Part shown: positions 23,020-31,506 of the stretch, piece by piece | How the letters are laid out: each line of letters starts with the position of its first letter | Position numbering within the stretch: position 1 is the stretch's first letter | Assembly: GCA_019429225.1 (NCBI GenBank) | Contig: JAHYJK010000016.1 | Location: 1 to 33,338, forward strand | Origin: Anaerolineaceae bacterium | GTDB lineage: Bacteria > Chloroflexota > Anaerolineae > Anaerolineales > Anaerolineaceae | Direction of reading: 5' to 3' | DNA length: 33,338 bases | Notes under the pieces: generated by a model | Told to the model about the DNA's origin: nothing | The model's input: only the letters and a program-made list of their open reading frames with translations | The model's database searches: none | Made by a program: the position numbers and the translations under genes

Positions 23020-24156
23020 CTAATTTTCCAGAATTACAGACTTGATAATGGATACCGCTGCTCTGATTTCTTCAGGGGCGGTTTCCCGACCCACGGAAAA
23101 GCGCAGTGTTCCCTGAGCCCATTCATCCGGTACCTGCATGGCTTTAAGAACCGCTGAGATTGTCACCGAATCTGCATGGCAGGCAGACCCTGCTGATATG
23201 GCTACCCGATCGTTGATGCGGTTCAATAATTGGTGCGACTCAATCCCTCGAACACTCAGACTGAGCGTATTCGGTAGTCGTTGTGAAGGATGTCCATTCA
23301 CATGCAGGCGTTCTACGCCCAATGCCTTCACCAGTTCATCATGCAGGAATTCCCGCATGGATATGAGATGCTGCTGGTTGGCGGATAAATCACGCGCAGC
23401 AACCGCACAGGCTTTTCCCAATCCCACAATCTCCAGGATATTCTCTGTGCCTGGCCGCTTCCCATTTTCATGTCCAGCCCCATACATCAGGTTTTTCAAT
23501 AGGATCCCATCTCGAATATACAATACCCCCACTCCTTTCGGGGCATACAACTTATGTCCGGCGATCGACAGCAAGTCCACGCCCAGATCATTGACATTAA
23601 CCGGGATGTTTCCCGCGGATTGTGCAGCATCTGTGTGAAAAACAATGCCATGAGATTTCGCAATCGCAGTCAATTCTTTGATCGGCTGTAAGGTGCCAAC
23701 TTCATTATTGGCGTGCATAATACTGATCAGAATCGTATCAGCACGAATCGCTGCATCCAGATCGAGAGGATTGACCCGACCATATGAATCTACATCCAGG
23801 ACCGTCAACTCAAAGCCGTTGCGCTCAAGATCACGGCAGACTTCCAGTACAGCAGGGTGCTCCACCGCAGAGGTAATAATGTGTCTGCCCTGATTCTGAT
23901 GCAACTCACAATATCCGCGAATGGCGTGATTGTTGGCTTCAGTACCACCGCTGGTAAAGATGATCTCAGCCGGTTGTGCGCCAATCAGTTCTGCCACCTG
24001 CCTGCGTGCGAATTCCACCGCCATTTTTGCCTGTACACCGGTCTGATGGCTGCTGGAAGGATTTCCAAAATGATCATAAAGATACGGTAACATGACATCC
24101 GCCACTTCTTTGGCAATCGGTGTCGTGGCATTGTAATCCAGATATATTGGTTTCAT
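23020..24156 (-). CDS. Cysteine desulfurase (NifS/IscS type)
   Basis: Protein of about 378 residues, a class V PLP enzyme that takes sulfur from cysteine for Fe-S clusters or thio-cofactors. It opens with KPIYLDYNATTP, then FGNPSSSHQTG and FTSGGTEANNHAI. His 100 in SAVEHPAV stacks on PLP. The PLP lysine is in LSIAGHKLYAPKG, and the catalytic cysteine is in ISAGSACHAD. The Cys-loop is short, as in group II-like or NifS-type enzymes that carry a compact SGSAC motif, although this cannot be settled by eye. Two adjacent ATGs (24159 and 24156) follow GAGG; a longer frame to 24225 would overlap the DUF4180 gene and lacks homology. It follows the DUF4180 stop by about 10 bases. Confidence 0.94.
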   Translation of the reverse strand: MKPIYLDYNATTPIAKEVADVMLPYLYDHFGNPSSSHQTGVQAKMAVEFARRQVAELIGAQPAEIIFTSGGTEANNHAIRGYCELHQNQGRHIITSAVEHPAVLEVCRDLERNGFELTVLDVDSYGRVNPLDLDAAIRADTILISIMHANNEVGTLQPIKELTAIAKSHGIVFHTDAAQSAGNIPVNVNDLGVDLLSIAGHKLYAPKGVGVLYIRDGILLKNLMYGAGHENGKRPGTENILEIVGLGKACAVAARDLSANQQHLISMREFLHDELVKALGVERLHVNGHPSQRLPNTLSLSVRGIESHQLLNRINDRVAISAGSACHADSVTISAVLKAMQVPDEWAQGTLRFSVGRETAPEEIRAAVSIIKSVILEN

Positions 24157-24166
24157 CATCCTCAAC

Positions 24167-24529
24167 TCAATCCTGAAAAAGCCATTGCTCGGCGCTGGCC
24201 AGATCTTCAAAAAATCGGATTTCACGGCTGCGTTTGTGTTCGTACATCAATTCATGAAAACGTTCGCTCTTAATCTTATCCATTTCAACTATAAAGGCTG
24301 TTTTCACGCGATAATTGGATAATTTCAGAAAAATACTTCCTAATAGCCCGGATTTTAAATTAAAAAAGTCGGGGTGAAGTTCTGTCGCGTGAATGATCAA
24401 GCGATTCTGTTCCATCCCATATCCAAAAGCCAGTACATCCAGGATATCCTGCTCGTTTGAGATCAAGCCGCTGCCAGGCTGGCATATCAGATAATCACCC
24501 TGATCGATATGGATTTTAATTGCATTCAT
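24167..24529 (-). CDS. DUF4180 family protein
   Basis: Protein of 120 residues that fits DUF4180: DILDVLAFGYGMEQNRLIIHATELHPDFFNLKSGLLGSIFLKLSNYRVKTAFI is its conserved centre, quoted here in parts as residues 28-46 (a helix, then RLIIHATELH), 53-72 (FFNLKSGLLG and SNYRVK) and 75-80. The C-terminus has a charged helix (ERFHELMYEHKRS) and the strand/helix EIRFFEDLASAEQWL. It resembles small single-domain SpoIIAA/STAS-like alpha/beta proteins in outline. No active site is known. The stop lies about 10 bases before the cysteine desulfurase start, so the pair is likely co-translated. A small palindrome lies upstream at 24580. Confidence 0.75.
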   Translation of the reverse strand: MNAIKIHIDQGDYLICQPGSGLISNEQDILDVLAFGYGMEQNRLIIHATELHPDFFNLKSGLLGSIFLKLSNYRVKTAFIVEMDKIKSERFHELMYEHKRSREIRFFEDLASAEQWLFQD

Positions 24530-24579
24530 GGAAGTTTCTTCTTTCTTTGAGCATGTGTCATGGCTGCGAAAGATCCATC

Positions 24580-24592
24580 ATCTTTGAAAGAT
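24580..24592. repeat. Small palindrome and direct repeat upstream of the DUF4180 gene
   Basis: ATCTTTGAAAGAT is a perfect 6-bp-arm palindrome about one central base. The octamer GAAAGATC also occurs twice, at 24568 and 24586, 18 bp apart. It could be a control site for the DUF4180/cysteine desulfurase pair, but the evidence is thin. Confidence 0.3.
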
Positions 24593-24622
24593 CGATCCAC
24601 TTCTTATCATAAATGCTTTTTA

Positions 24623-25363
24623 CTAGCGCGCAAACTGCCATGGACAAAGTTTACGCTCCAGCCAATCGACCACAAAATACAGTCCAAAGCCCAGAACACT
24701 CATTGCCACCACACCGGCGTACATCGCCGGATAGTCGAAAAGATTGGACCCTTTGAGATAAATATAGTACCCCAACCCTTTCTGGGTGGCGAACAATTCG
24801 GCAACATACAGGACTGCAACTGCCGTCCCGACTGATTGGCGCAATGCGGTCAAAATCGCGGGAATACTGGCTGGAAAATACACATACCGGAACAATGCCC
24901 GTCTACCAGCTCCCAGGCTACGTACGCTTTGAATCAATTCAGGGCGTAATGTAGCTGCCTGATCGCGGACAAGCACGAGGATCTGGAAGAAGAGGATCAA
25001 AAAGATCATAAAAATTTTAGAAACATCCCCAATCCCTAAGAAAAGTACCACGATTGGTAAAAGCACAACTTTTGGGATGGGATATAACAAATAAATAACC
25101 GGAGCAAAGAAACGGTTCAGAGGTTTGGATTGACCCAACATCAGTCCTAATGGCGAAGCAAAAAGGATGGCCAATAAAGTGCTGGCAAATACTCGCCAGA
25201 AGCTGGCCAGGAAATGTCCGGGCAAATCACGCCCCAGTTCACGAATGAGGGTTTGCCCTACTTCCCAGGGTGATGGCAAAATCGCCAGATTGACAATCCA
25301 TGCCAGTACCTGCCATAATAGGAGAAGAAGAACCAATGCCAATAAAACTGCTTTTGCGCGCAT
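24623..25363 (-). CDS. ABC transporter permease (SsuC/TauC type)
   Basis: Protein of about 246 residues with six hydrophobic helices and the EAA cytoplasmic loop near two-thirds (SVRSLGAGRRALFRYVYFPA, then SIPAIL), where the ATPase docks. It belongs to the BPD_transp_1 permeases that move sulfonates, nitrate-like anions, or thiamine precursors with an NMT1-type binding protein. I start it at ATG 25363, which overlaps the ATPase stop as TAATG and gives the normal family N-terminus; an ATG at 25396 is possible. It ends 93 bases before the DUF4180 gene. Confidence 0.92.
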   Translation of the reverse strand: MRAKAVLLALVLLLLLWQVLAWIVNLAILPSPWEVGQTLIRELGRDLPGHFLASFWRVFASTLLAILFASPLGLMLGQSKPLNRFFAPVIYLLYPIPKVVLLPIVVLFLGIGDVSKIFMIFLILFFQILVLVRDQAATLRPELIQSVRSLGAGRRALFRYVYFPASIPAILTALRQSVGTAVAVLYVAELFATQKGLGYYIYLKGSNLFDYPAMYAGVVAMSVLGFGLYFVVDWLERKLCPWQFAR

Positions 25364-26124
25364 TACTTTGACATTTTCTCCCTCAAGATTTGACATAGGT
25401 GTAAATACTCAGGGTCTGAGCGTATATCTGGTTTATCAAAGCTGGTGTTTTCGATCACATTTGCCGTTAAATTGGGGGGTTCATTCAGTAACAGAATTTT
25501 CTGGCCAAGAATGGCTGCTTCTTCAATCAGATGGGTAACCGTAATCATGGTCAGGTTATGTTGTTGCCATAATTCAATCATCAAATTTTGTAATGATTCC
25601 CGGGTAGGCGCATCCAGAGAGGAAAATGGTTCATCCATCAATAATAGATCCGGTTGTAATACCAGTGTTCGCGCAATGGCACAGCGTTGGCGTTGGCCAC
25701 CGGAAATTTGACCGGAAAATTTCTCTGCTTGTTCTTTCAAACCCAGTTTTTCCAGCCAGAAAGTTACATCAGCATCGCTAACTTTGCCTTCAAAAGGAGC
25801 ATGCTTTCCATCCGGACCATAAAACCGCCTGATATCCAATCCCAATCTGACATTATCCCGGACGGTTGCCCACGGCAACAAACCATAGTCCTGGATAATC
25901 AAGCCACTCTGAGGCCTGGGTCGGATGAGCTGCTCACCATCCACAAGAATTTCTCCCGATAGAGACTGTCTTAATCCGGCAATCAGATATAAAAGCGTGC
26001 TCTTTCCGCAGCCAGATGGACCCAGTATTGTCCAGGCTTCTCCTTTGTTTATCGACCAATTAAAATCATGGAAAACGGGTTGGTCAGTCGTATACTCAAA
26101 GGTGAGATTCCGAACTTGTATCAT
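25363..26124 (-). CDS. ABC transporter ATP-binding protein (SsuB/TauB type)
   Basis: Protein of about 253 residues with all the nucleotide-binding motifs: Walker A GPSGCGKST at 35-43, the Q-loop in IIQDYGLLPW, the ABC signature ISGGQRQR, Walker B LLLMDEPFSSLD, and the switch His in ITVTHLIEEA. The subfamily that pairs with NMT1-type binding proteins fits best. ATG 26124 gives the family-like start MIQVRNLTFEY; a GTG at 26142 is in frame only 3 bases from the upstream stop, and neither has a clear ribosome-binding site, so coupling with the binding-protein gene is likely. The stop overlaps the permease start. Confidence 0.93.
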   Translation of the reverse strand: MIQVRNLTFEYTTDQPVFHDFNWSINKGEAWTILGPSGCGKSTLLYLIAGLRQSLSGEILVDGEQLIRPRPQSGLIIQDYGLLPWATVRDNVRLGLDIRRFYGPDGKHAPFEGKVSDADVTFWLEKLGLKEQAEKFSGQISGGQRQRCAIARTLVLQPDLLLMDEPFSSLDAPTRESLQNLMIELWQQHNLTMITVTHLIEEAAILGQKILLLNEPPNLTANVIENTSFDKPDIRSDPEYLHLCQILREKMSK

Positions 26125-26145
26125 TTTTTCAGTAACAATCACTGA

Positions 26146-27114
26146 TTAAGGCAAGAATTCAGAACTGATGCATTGATCATAGGGAACATCTCCTGAGATC
26201 AGTTCCTTCTCCTGTGCCCAGGCAAGCACATCTGCATATTGTTCCGGGCTGGGTACACCAGCTGTGACAAAGACAGGCACCTGAAATTTTCCTTGCAAAG
26301 GCGCTGGCAGAATGTTATTCTCTACCAATGTAGCTTCCCACTTCGTCGGGTCAGCATTGATTGTCACCACAGCTTCTTCAATGGCTGCCAAAAACCCTTT
26401 GACTGCATCCGGGTTACTTTCAGCAAAAGCGTTCCGAAAAGCGATTGCGCTGTGGCTATACTCAGGATATTTATTATCCGCCAACACAACGACTGCGCCC
26501 TGTAATACCAATAAAGAGGCAACTGGCTCTGGCATGGTGCCAGCATCTAATTCTCCATTACTGATCAAGGTGACCCGATCTGGGATTTTAGGAACGGCTA
26601 CCGTGACAATATCATCCGGGGCGAAACCTTCTTTCTGCAGCATACGGTCCGTCAGGTAAGCAATCACTGTACCCTCAGAAATCCCAATCTTAACACCTTT
26701 CAATTGATCAACGCTGGTGATGCCGCTCTTAGCGGAAGCCACAATACTGAATAAGGGGGTATCTATGGTAGCCGCACGAGCAAAGCGCACAATCACCACA
26801 TTCTTTTTGGTGCGATTATTCAAAATAGTCGTCAGAACTTCGTTAATCATCCCGTCAATTTGGTTGGCTGCAACGAGTTGATCTCGTTCTGGTCCGGAAC
26901 TAACCGGAACAAGTTCCACATCCAGGTTATATTTCTCAAATAGACCTTCCTGTTGCGCCACATACATTGGTAAAGAGTCAAGTATCGGCAGCACCGCAAA
27001 TTTGAGGGTCGTTTTTTCCGTCGCTTTGGGAGCACAGGATGTCAGGAATATTAATAAAACAAACAACAACAGAACAAATTTACTCCATTGTGAAAATCGG
27101 CTGTTTTTGATCAT
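26146..27114 (-). CDS. ABC transporter substrate-binding lipoprotein (NMT1/SsuA-like)
   Basis: Protein of 322 residues with a lipoprotein signal and lipobox LTSC (Cys 27). The mature part follows the NMT1/THI5 and SsuA binding-protein pattern: KFAVLPILDSLPMYVAQQEGLFEKYNLDVELVPVSS at residues 36-71 (key parts PILDSLPMYVA and GLFEKYNLDV), then DQLVAANQIDGMI, GVKIGISEGTV near 150 and ELDAGTMPEPVASLL near 208. These bind small organic molecules such as sulfonates or thiamine precursors. No thiamine riboswitch is present upstream. GGAG lies 10 bases before the ATG. First gene of the importer operon. Confidence 0.88.
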   Translation of the reverse strand: MIKNSRFSQWSKFVLLLFVLLIFLTSCAPKATEKTTLKFAVLPILDSLPMYVAQQEGLFEKYNLDVELVPVSSGPERDQLVAANQIDGMINEVLTTILNNRTKKNVVIVRFARAATIDTPLFSIVASAKSGITSVDQLKGVKIGISEGTVIAYLTDRMLQKEGFAPDDIVTVAVPKIPDRVTLISNGELDAGTMPEPVASLLVLQGAVVVLADNKYPEYSHSAIAFRNAFAESNPDAVKGFLAAIEEAVVTINADPTKWEATLVENNILPAPLQGKFQVPVFVTAGVPSPEQYADVLAWAQEKELISGDVPYDQCISSEFLP

Positions 27115-27172
27115 TTGTCGTCATCTCCATTTTTGAATAATTAACAGGGATACCCCGCTATCCTTCATCGTT

Positions 27173-27178
27173 ATTATA
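27173..27178 (-). promoter_or_regulatory. TATAAT -10 box of the ABC importer operon
   Basis: A consensus TATAAT on the minus strand lies about 58 bases before the binding-protein ATG. The -35 region is poor at normal spacing. The same gap holds the sdh leader on the other strand. Confidence 0.4.
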
Positions 27179-27295
27179 CCTTACAGCTCGATGAACAAAA
27201 TCGGAAATCACGGAAATTTCAGGCTCTATAAAGGTTTTGTTTTTCTTTAAAAATTGCTAAAATAAAATAGTCCTAATCAATAAAGGAGGTCAAAA

Positions 27296-27715
27296 ATGTC
27301 TAATTTAAAAACCACGCTGACTGGTTATGCCAGTTACCGCGGAAGGGAAGGGCATTACAGTTTCCTGTTGCATCGCATCACCGGTCTGGGAACAGCACTA
27401 TTTCTGATCATACATATTCTGGATACTTCTTTCGTCTACTTTTTACCTGATTTGTATCAACACGCCATCAACCTGTATCGTTCCACCCTCTTTGGCATCG
27501 CAGAGGTTGGTCTGGTCTTTTGTGTCTTTTTTCATGGGGTGAATGGTCTCAGAGTCGCTTTTTTTGATCTGATAGCCCCCCGGTTGTGGAGTGTCCCCAG
27601 GCAACGCTTTTCCACAAAAATCACCCTGCTGATCACTTTATTGATGTGGGTGCCAGCTTCCGCCATCATGTTGTATAACATGCTCTACCATAATTTTGGC
27701 TGGTTTGGTGGGTAG
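27296..27715 (+). CDS. sdhC: Succinate dehydrogenase cytochrome b subunit (SdhC)
   Basis: Protein of 139 residues with three membrane helices, the cytochrome b556-type anchor of complex II. The start GREGHYSFLLHRITGLG contains the HRxTG segment of SdhC that lies near the quinone site. HGVNGLRVAFFDL near residues 81-93 carries the His that ligates heme in this family. A perfect AAAGGAGGT lies 6 bases before the ATG. The sdhD ATG follows after 9 bases, and the order C-D-A-B is the usual one. Confidence 0.93.
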   Translation: MSNLKTTLTGYASYRGREGHYSFLLHRITGLGTALFLIIHILDTSFVYFLPDLYQHAINLYRSTLFGIAEVGLVFCVFFHGVNGLRVAFFDLIAPRLWSVPRQRFSTKITLLITLLMWVPASAIMLYNMLYHNFGWFGG

Positions 27716-27724
27716 GAGAGAATT

Positions 27725-28108
27725 ATGACCACAAATACAAGAACAATAGAAAAACCAAAACCCAATTTTGAAACCAAATCCTGGATGTTCATGCGTTACA
27801 GCGCCGTCTTACTGATTCCATTAGTGTTTGGACACTTGATCCTGCAGGATGTGATTGTTGGGGTGCATCGCATTGATCTGGATTATGTCGCGATGCGATG
27901 GGCCAGTATTGGTTGGCGCATTTATGACGCCCTGCTTCTAGCCTTTGCCTTTGCGCATGGAGTGAATGGTATTCGCCAGGTGCTGAACGATTTCATTCAA
28001 TCGGACCAGGTCAGAAAGATCATGCATTGGGGTTTATTTTTACTCTGGCTGATCGTCACAGCGATTGGTGCCATCGCATTAATTGGCGGCGTTCGCCCCA
28101 TCTCCTGA
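27725..28108 (+). CDS. sdhD: Succinate dehydrogenase membrane anchor subunit (SdhD)
   Basis: Protein of 127 residues with three membrane helices (about 24-42, 58-77 and 98-118). RYSAVLLIPLVFGHLILQDV begins the first helix, and HGVNGIRQVLNDFI at about 79-92 gives the conserved His and the Asp of the SdhD-type motif. With SdhC it anchors the enzyme and binds heme b and quinone. The gene sits between sdhC and sdhA with gaps of 9 bases each, and GAGGAGGG precedes the next gene, so the set is one operon. Confidence 0.9.
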   Translation: MTTNTRTIEKPKPNFETKSWMFMRYSAVLLIPLVFGHLILQDVIVGVHRIDLDYVAMRWASIGWRIYDALLLAFAFAHGVNGIRQVLNDFIQSDQVRKIMHWGLFLLWLIVTAIGAIALIGGVRPIS

Positions 28109-28117
28109 GGAGGGTAT

Positions 28118-29911
28118 ATGACTCAAACTCATACCTATGATGTTGTTATTGTTGGCGGTGGTGGAGCTGGGCTGATGGCTGCTTTATATGCTTCACAAAA
28201 CGCCAAAACTGCCGTGGTCAGCAAACTTTATCCGATTCGATCACACACTGGCGCTGCCCAGGGTGGAATTGGTGCCGCCCTTGGCAATCTGGAAGAAGAC
28301 CATTGGGAGTGGCATGCCTACGACACCGTCAAAGGTAGTGATTACCTGGGTGATCAGGATGCCATCGAATTCATGTGCGAACAGGCAATTCAGGCTGTTT
28401 ACGATCTGGAACATTTCGGATTGCCATTCTCGCGTACTGCAGAAGGCCGCATCGCGCAACGCCCCTTTGGTGGACATACCAACAACCAGACAGGAAAATC
28501 TGTGCGCCGTTCCTGTTATGCCGCCGACCGAACCGGTCATATGATTTTGCAGACTTTATTCCAACAATGTGTAAAACATGACACTAAATTTTATAATGAA
28601 TTTCATGTCCTTGATCTGATTTTGCAGGATGGCAAGGTAGCCGGTGTGGTGGCATTAGAACTGGCAACCGGCGAATTGCATATATTTCATGCCAAAGCGG
28701 TTATCTTTGCCACCGGTGGCCATGGCCGAATCTGGGAAATTACATCCAACGCTTATGCCTATACCGGCGATGGCGCTGCTGTCCTGGCACGTCGTGGGAT
28801 TCCCATGGAGGATATGGAATTTTTTCAGTTCCATCCCACCGGGATTATCAAACTTGGAATTTTGATCACAGAAGCAGTGCGTGGTGAAGGCGGCGTGCTG
28901 ATCAATGGCAAAGGCGAACGCTTCATGGAACGCTATGCCCCCAATAGTAAAGATCTGGCATCCCGCGATGTGGTCAGCCGGGCCATTTACCTGGAAGTAA
29001 AAGCAGGCAATGGCATCAATGGCAAGAATTTCGTTCACCTGGATGCCCGCCCGGATATCATCAATAAATTCGCTGCTCTGGATGGAAAGACACGCCCGGA
29101 TGGTAGTCCCTACCGGGTAACAGCGGACGAAATAACCAGCAAAATTCCCGATATCACCGATTTTTGCCGCACCTATTTGGGTGTTGATCCGGTCAAAGAT
29201 CCCATGCCGGTGCAACCCACCGCCCATTACGCCATGGGTGGGATTCCGACCAATAAGTATGCTGAAGTAGTTGTGGATGAAAACGGCACCACCCTGCCAG
29301 GCTTGTATGCTGCGGGAGAATGTGCCTGTGTTTCAGTCCATGGCGCTAATCGCCTGGGAACGAATTCCCTGGTTGATCTGGTCGTCTTTGGAAAGCATGC
29401 CGGCATCAAAGCAGCTGAATACGCCAATGGTATCGATCTACCCCCATTACCAGAGGATGTGACTGCCTTCACCCTTGAGCAGATCGAGCGGCTACAAAAT
29501 GGCAGTGGTAAAGAAAAACCCGCACAAATTGGTCAGGAGATGCGTTCTGTGATGATGGATCATGTCGGCGTGTTCCGTACCGAAGAAGGGCTGGCAACAG
29601 CGGTAGAAAAGGTTAAAGAATTACGTCAACGCTACAAAGAAGTTCGCACTCAGGATTCCAGCACGATTTACAACATGGAGTTACTTAACACCTGGGAGTT
29701 AGGCAACATGCTTGATCTGGCACTCGTTACCGCAGAATCCGCTCTGGCCCGTAAAGAAAGCCGGGGAGCGCATGCCCGTGAAGACTATCCCAAACGCAAC
29801 GATCAGGAATGGATGAAACATACCCTGGCATGGTTGGATCAAGAGCAGGTTCGTCTGAGATATAAACCAGTAGCCTTCACCCGCTTTGAACCAAAAGAAC
29901 GGAAATACTAA
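28118..29911 (+). CDS. sdhA: Succinate dehydrogenase flavoprotein subunit
   Basis: Protein of 597 residues, normal length for SdhA. The FAD-binding fold is [15 protein letters not shown] at residues 9-23. His 43 in [10 protein letters not shown] is the site of covalent FAD attachment. FHPTGI near 240 and HYAMGGI near 370 are substrate-binding stretches, and the catalytic Arg lies in [21 protein letters not shown] near 408-428. The C-terminal helical domain includes [16 protein letters not shown]. It oxidises succinate to fumarate on the cytoplasmic face and passes electrons to SdhB. A run-through of 52 bases separates it from sdhB. Confidence 0.98.
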   Translation: MTQTHTYDVVIVGGGGAGLMAALYASQNAKTAVVSKLYPIRSHTGAAQGGIGAALGNLEEDHWEWHAYDTVKGSDYLGDQDAIEFMCEQAIQAVYDLEHFGLPFSRTAEGRIAQRPFGGHTNNQTGKSVRRSCYAADRTGHMILQTLFQQCVKHDTKFYNEFHVLDLILQDGKVAGVVALELATGELHIFHAKAVIFATGGHGRIWEITSNAYAYTGDGAAVLARRGIPMEDMEFFQFHPTGIIKLGILITEAVRGEGGVLINGKGERFMERYAPNSKDLASRDVVSRAIYLEVKAGNGINGKNFVHLDARPDIINKFAALDGKTRPDGSPYRVTADEITSKIPDITDFCRTYLGVDPVKDPMPVQPTAHYAMGGIPTNKYAEVVVDENGTTLPGLYAAGECACVSVHGANRLGTNSLVDLVVFGKHAGIKAAEYANGIDLPPLPEDVTAFTLEQIERLQNGSGKEKPAQIGQEMRSVMMDHVGVFRTEEGLATAVEKVKELRQRYKEVRTQDSSTIYNMELLNTWELGNMLDLALVTAESALARKESRGAHAREDYPKRNDQEWMKHTLAWLDQEQVRLRYKPVAFTRFEPKERKY

Positions 29912-29963
29912 GTTTCTGAATTGAAGGCAAAAAGCGAACAAAAGAGACCATTAGGAGTACCTT

Positions 29964-30674
29964 ATGCAGATCAAATTGAAAGTCTTTCGCTATCTTCCCC
30001 ATACGGGCAAAAAACCGCATTACGACACCTATGAGATGGAGGTTGATCCCAACGATCGCGTTCTGGACGTCCTCGAACAGGTTCGTGCAGACTCAGATCC
30101 CAGTCTGGGATATCGCCGATCCTGTGCCCATGGTGTCTGCGGTTCGGATGCCATGCGAATTAATGGGCGCAATATGCTTGCCTGTAAAGTTTTGGTAAAA
30201 GACCTGAACAGCTCAAAAATCACCGTTGAACCCATACTGGGACTTAAAGTCCTGCGAGACCTGATTGTTGATATGGATCCATTTTTTGAACATTTTCGCT
30301 CGGTGATGCCTTATTTTGTAAATGACGATCCCCTTCCTGAGGATGGTAAAGAACGCCTGCAAAGCCCCACCCAACGAGAACGTTTTGATGACACGACCAA
30401 ATGTATCTTGTGTGCTGCCTGTACCACCTCCTGCCCGTCTTTCTGGGCAAATGGAAAATATGTGGGACCGGCTGCCATTGTGAATGCACATCGATTTATT
30501 TTCGATAGCCGGGATACGGCTGCAGCAGAAAGACTGGAAGTATTGAACGAAGATAGCGGTGTCTGGCGTTGTCGCACAGCATTCAACTGTACGGAAGCCT
30601 GCCCGCGTGACATTGAAATCACCAAAGCAATCGCTGAGGTAAAACAGGTTATTTACAGTGGAAAAATAGAATAA
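29964..30674 (+). CDS. sdhB: Succinate dehydrogenase iron-sulfur subunit
   Basis: Protein of 236 residues carrying the three iron-sulfur clusters of complex II. The [2Fe-2S] ligands are Cys 54, Cys 59, Asp 62 and Cys 74, where the Asp replaces a Cys exactly as in the E. coli enzyme. CILCAACTTSCPSFW (near 148-162) is the [4Fe-4S] motif, and CRTAFNCTEACPRDI (near 198-212) completes the remaining clusters. TTAGGAGTACC precedes the ATG. It passes electrons from FAD to quinone. No terminator is visible after the stop. Confidence 0.97.
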   Translation: MQIKLKVFRYLPHTGKKPHYDTYEMEVDPNDRVLDVLEQVRADSDPSLGYRRSCAHGVCGSDAMRINGRNMLACKVLVKDLNSSKITVEPILGLKVLRDLIVDMDPFFEHFRSVMPYFVNDDPLPEDGKERLQSPTQRERFDDTTKCILCAACTTSCPSFWANGKYVGPAAIVNAHRFIFDSRDTAAAERLEVLNEDSGVWRCRTAFNCTEACPRDIEITKAIAEVKQVIYSGKIE

Positions 30675-30782
30675 GGGTTTAAGAATTAGTACTTTATAAA
30701 ACGTGGCAAACTGTGTATCATATAAGTAGCAAACCTTAATGAATTTTTTGTGATTAAGATTTGGCTAGAGAAGGGAGGGCAT

Positions 30783-31076
30783 ATGTTCGTTACTATTTTA
30801 ACAGGTCGGGTTGCCGAAGAAAATTGGCGTACGCTTGAAAAGTCATATGAACGGGCAATTCGAACTGCTCCCAAAGGAGTTTTATCCTCCATGTTGATCC
30901 AGTGTCAGGCCGAACCAAAACTCTGGCAGATCATTACCACCTGGGAAAGTGACGAGGTTTTCAACAATGCCCATGAACAAAAGCTTACCAATACCTGTGT
31001 AGACCTGTTCTGCAACGCTGGTTCAACCCCATATCGAAATGAATACAATGTTTTCGGACGATATACGCGCGTCTGA
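30783..31076 (+). CDS. Small ABM-like protein (antibiotic biosynthesis monooxygenase fold)
   Basis: Protein of 97 residues. The ATG at 30783 has a strong AGGGAGGG 3-10 bases upstream, while an in-frame GTG at 30750 lacks one. The sequence suggests a ferredoxin-like dimeric alpha/beta barrel: strand VTILTGRVAE, helix ENWRTLEKSYERAIRTAP, strand SSMLIQCQAEPKLWQIITTWES and helix EVFNNAHEQKLTNTCVDLF. This pattern is seen in ABM-type small proteins with oxygenase or binding roles. No active-site residue can be assigned. It stands alone after the sdh operon and before the non-coding stretch. A different small dimeric barrel family is possible. Confidence 0.6.
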   Translation: MFVTILTGRVAEENWRTLEKSYERAIRTAPKGVLSSMLIQCQAEPKLWQIITTWESDEVFNNAHEQKLTNTCVDLFCNAGSTPYRNEYNVFGRYTRV

Positions 31077-31080
31077 GCAC

Positions 31081-31107
31081 TTGACAAAAATAAAATCATG
31101 GTAGAAT
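31081..31107 (+). promoter_or_regulatory. Promoter-like site at the start of the 31077-31506 non-coding stretch
   Basis: A perfect TTGACA (31081-31086) is followed by TAGAAT (31102-31107) after 15 bases, shorter than ideal. The -10 lies about 20 bases before the first arm of the long stem at 31128, so it could drive an RNA. Confidence 0.4.
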
Positions 31108-31127
31108 TACATTGGCATGTCTGGAAT

Positions 31128-31269
31128 GCAGTTTGTTTTTTAGGTCTTCTGAATTTAGGTGGTCAGGCTCCCATTTCCTGAACACATGCAATTTTCACTT
31201 CAGAGAATGCAACAAATCCCAGGGTCATTAATCCCCTGAATTGGTTAGCAAGACCAACAATAAAACTGC
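31128..31269 (+). ncRNA. Candidate structured RNA in a 430-base gene-free stretch
   Basis: The stretch 31077-31506 has no credible reading frame. Its arms GCAGTTT (31128-31134) and AAACTGC (31263-31269), then GGTCTT (31143-31148) and AAGACC (31250-31255), pair over 101 intervening bases with several more pairs between them. Inside are hairpins TCAGG/CCTGA (31163-31181) and CAGGG/CCCTG (31220-31238). The rod with inner hairpins is loosely 6S-like, but I recognise no family and see no terminator after it. Confidence 0.3.
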
Positions 31270-31506
31270 GGGGATTATAAGGAACACTATTATCACCATA
31301 CTTAACAACAAATTCAACTTTTAACAATATTTATTGAGATATTTGCAGGCAGCGTAATAACAAATGCTTTTATTATTCAAATTGATGATTGGTGCTAATC
31401 AAAATTTTACACGTTGTAAATTTATTAGAGGTAAAAGGGGCTAAATCGTACTTTTAATGTTGCAATCATCACGCAGAAAGGGAACTTGATTTCATAATCT
31501 AATATT

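Noticed and set aside
27115..27295. Thiamine (TPP) riboswitch before the ABC importer
   Set aside because: The conserved CUGAGA and the other THI-box blocks are absent from this leader.
31128..31269. Signal recognition particle RNA or tmRNA in the gap
   Set aside because: The SRP tetraloop region and the tmRNA tRNA-like ends are not present.
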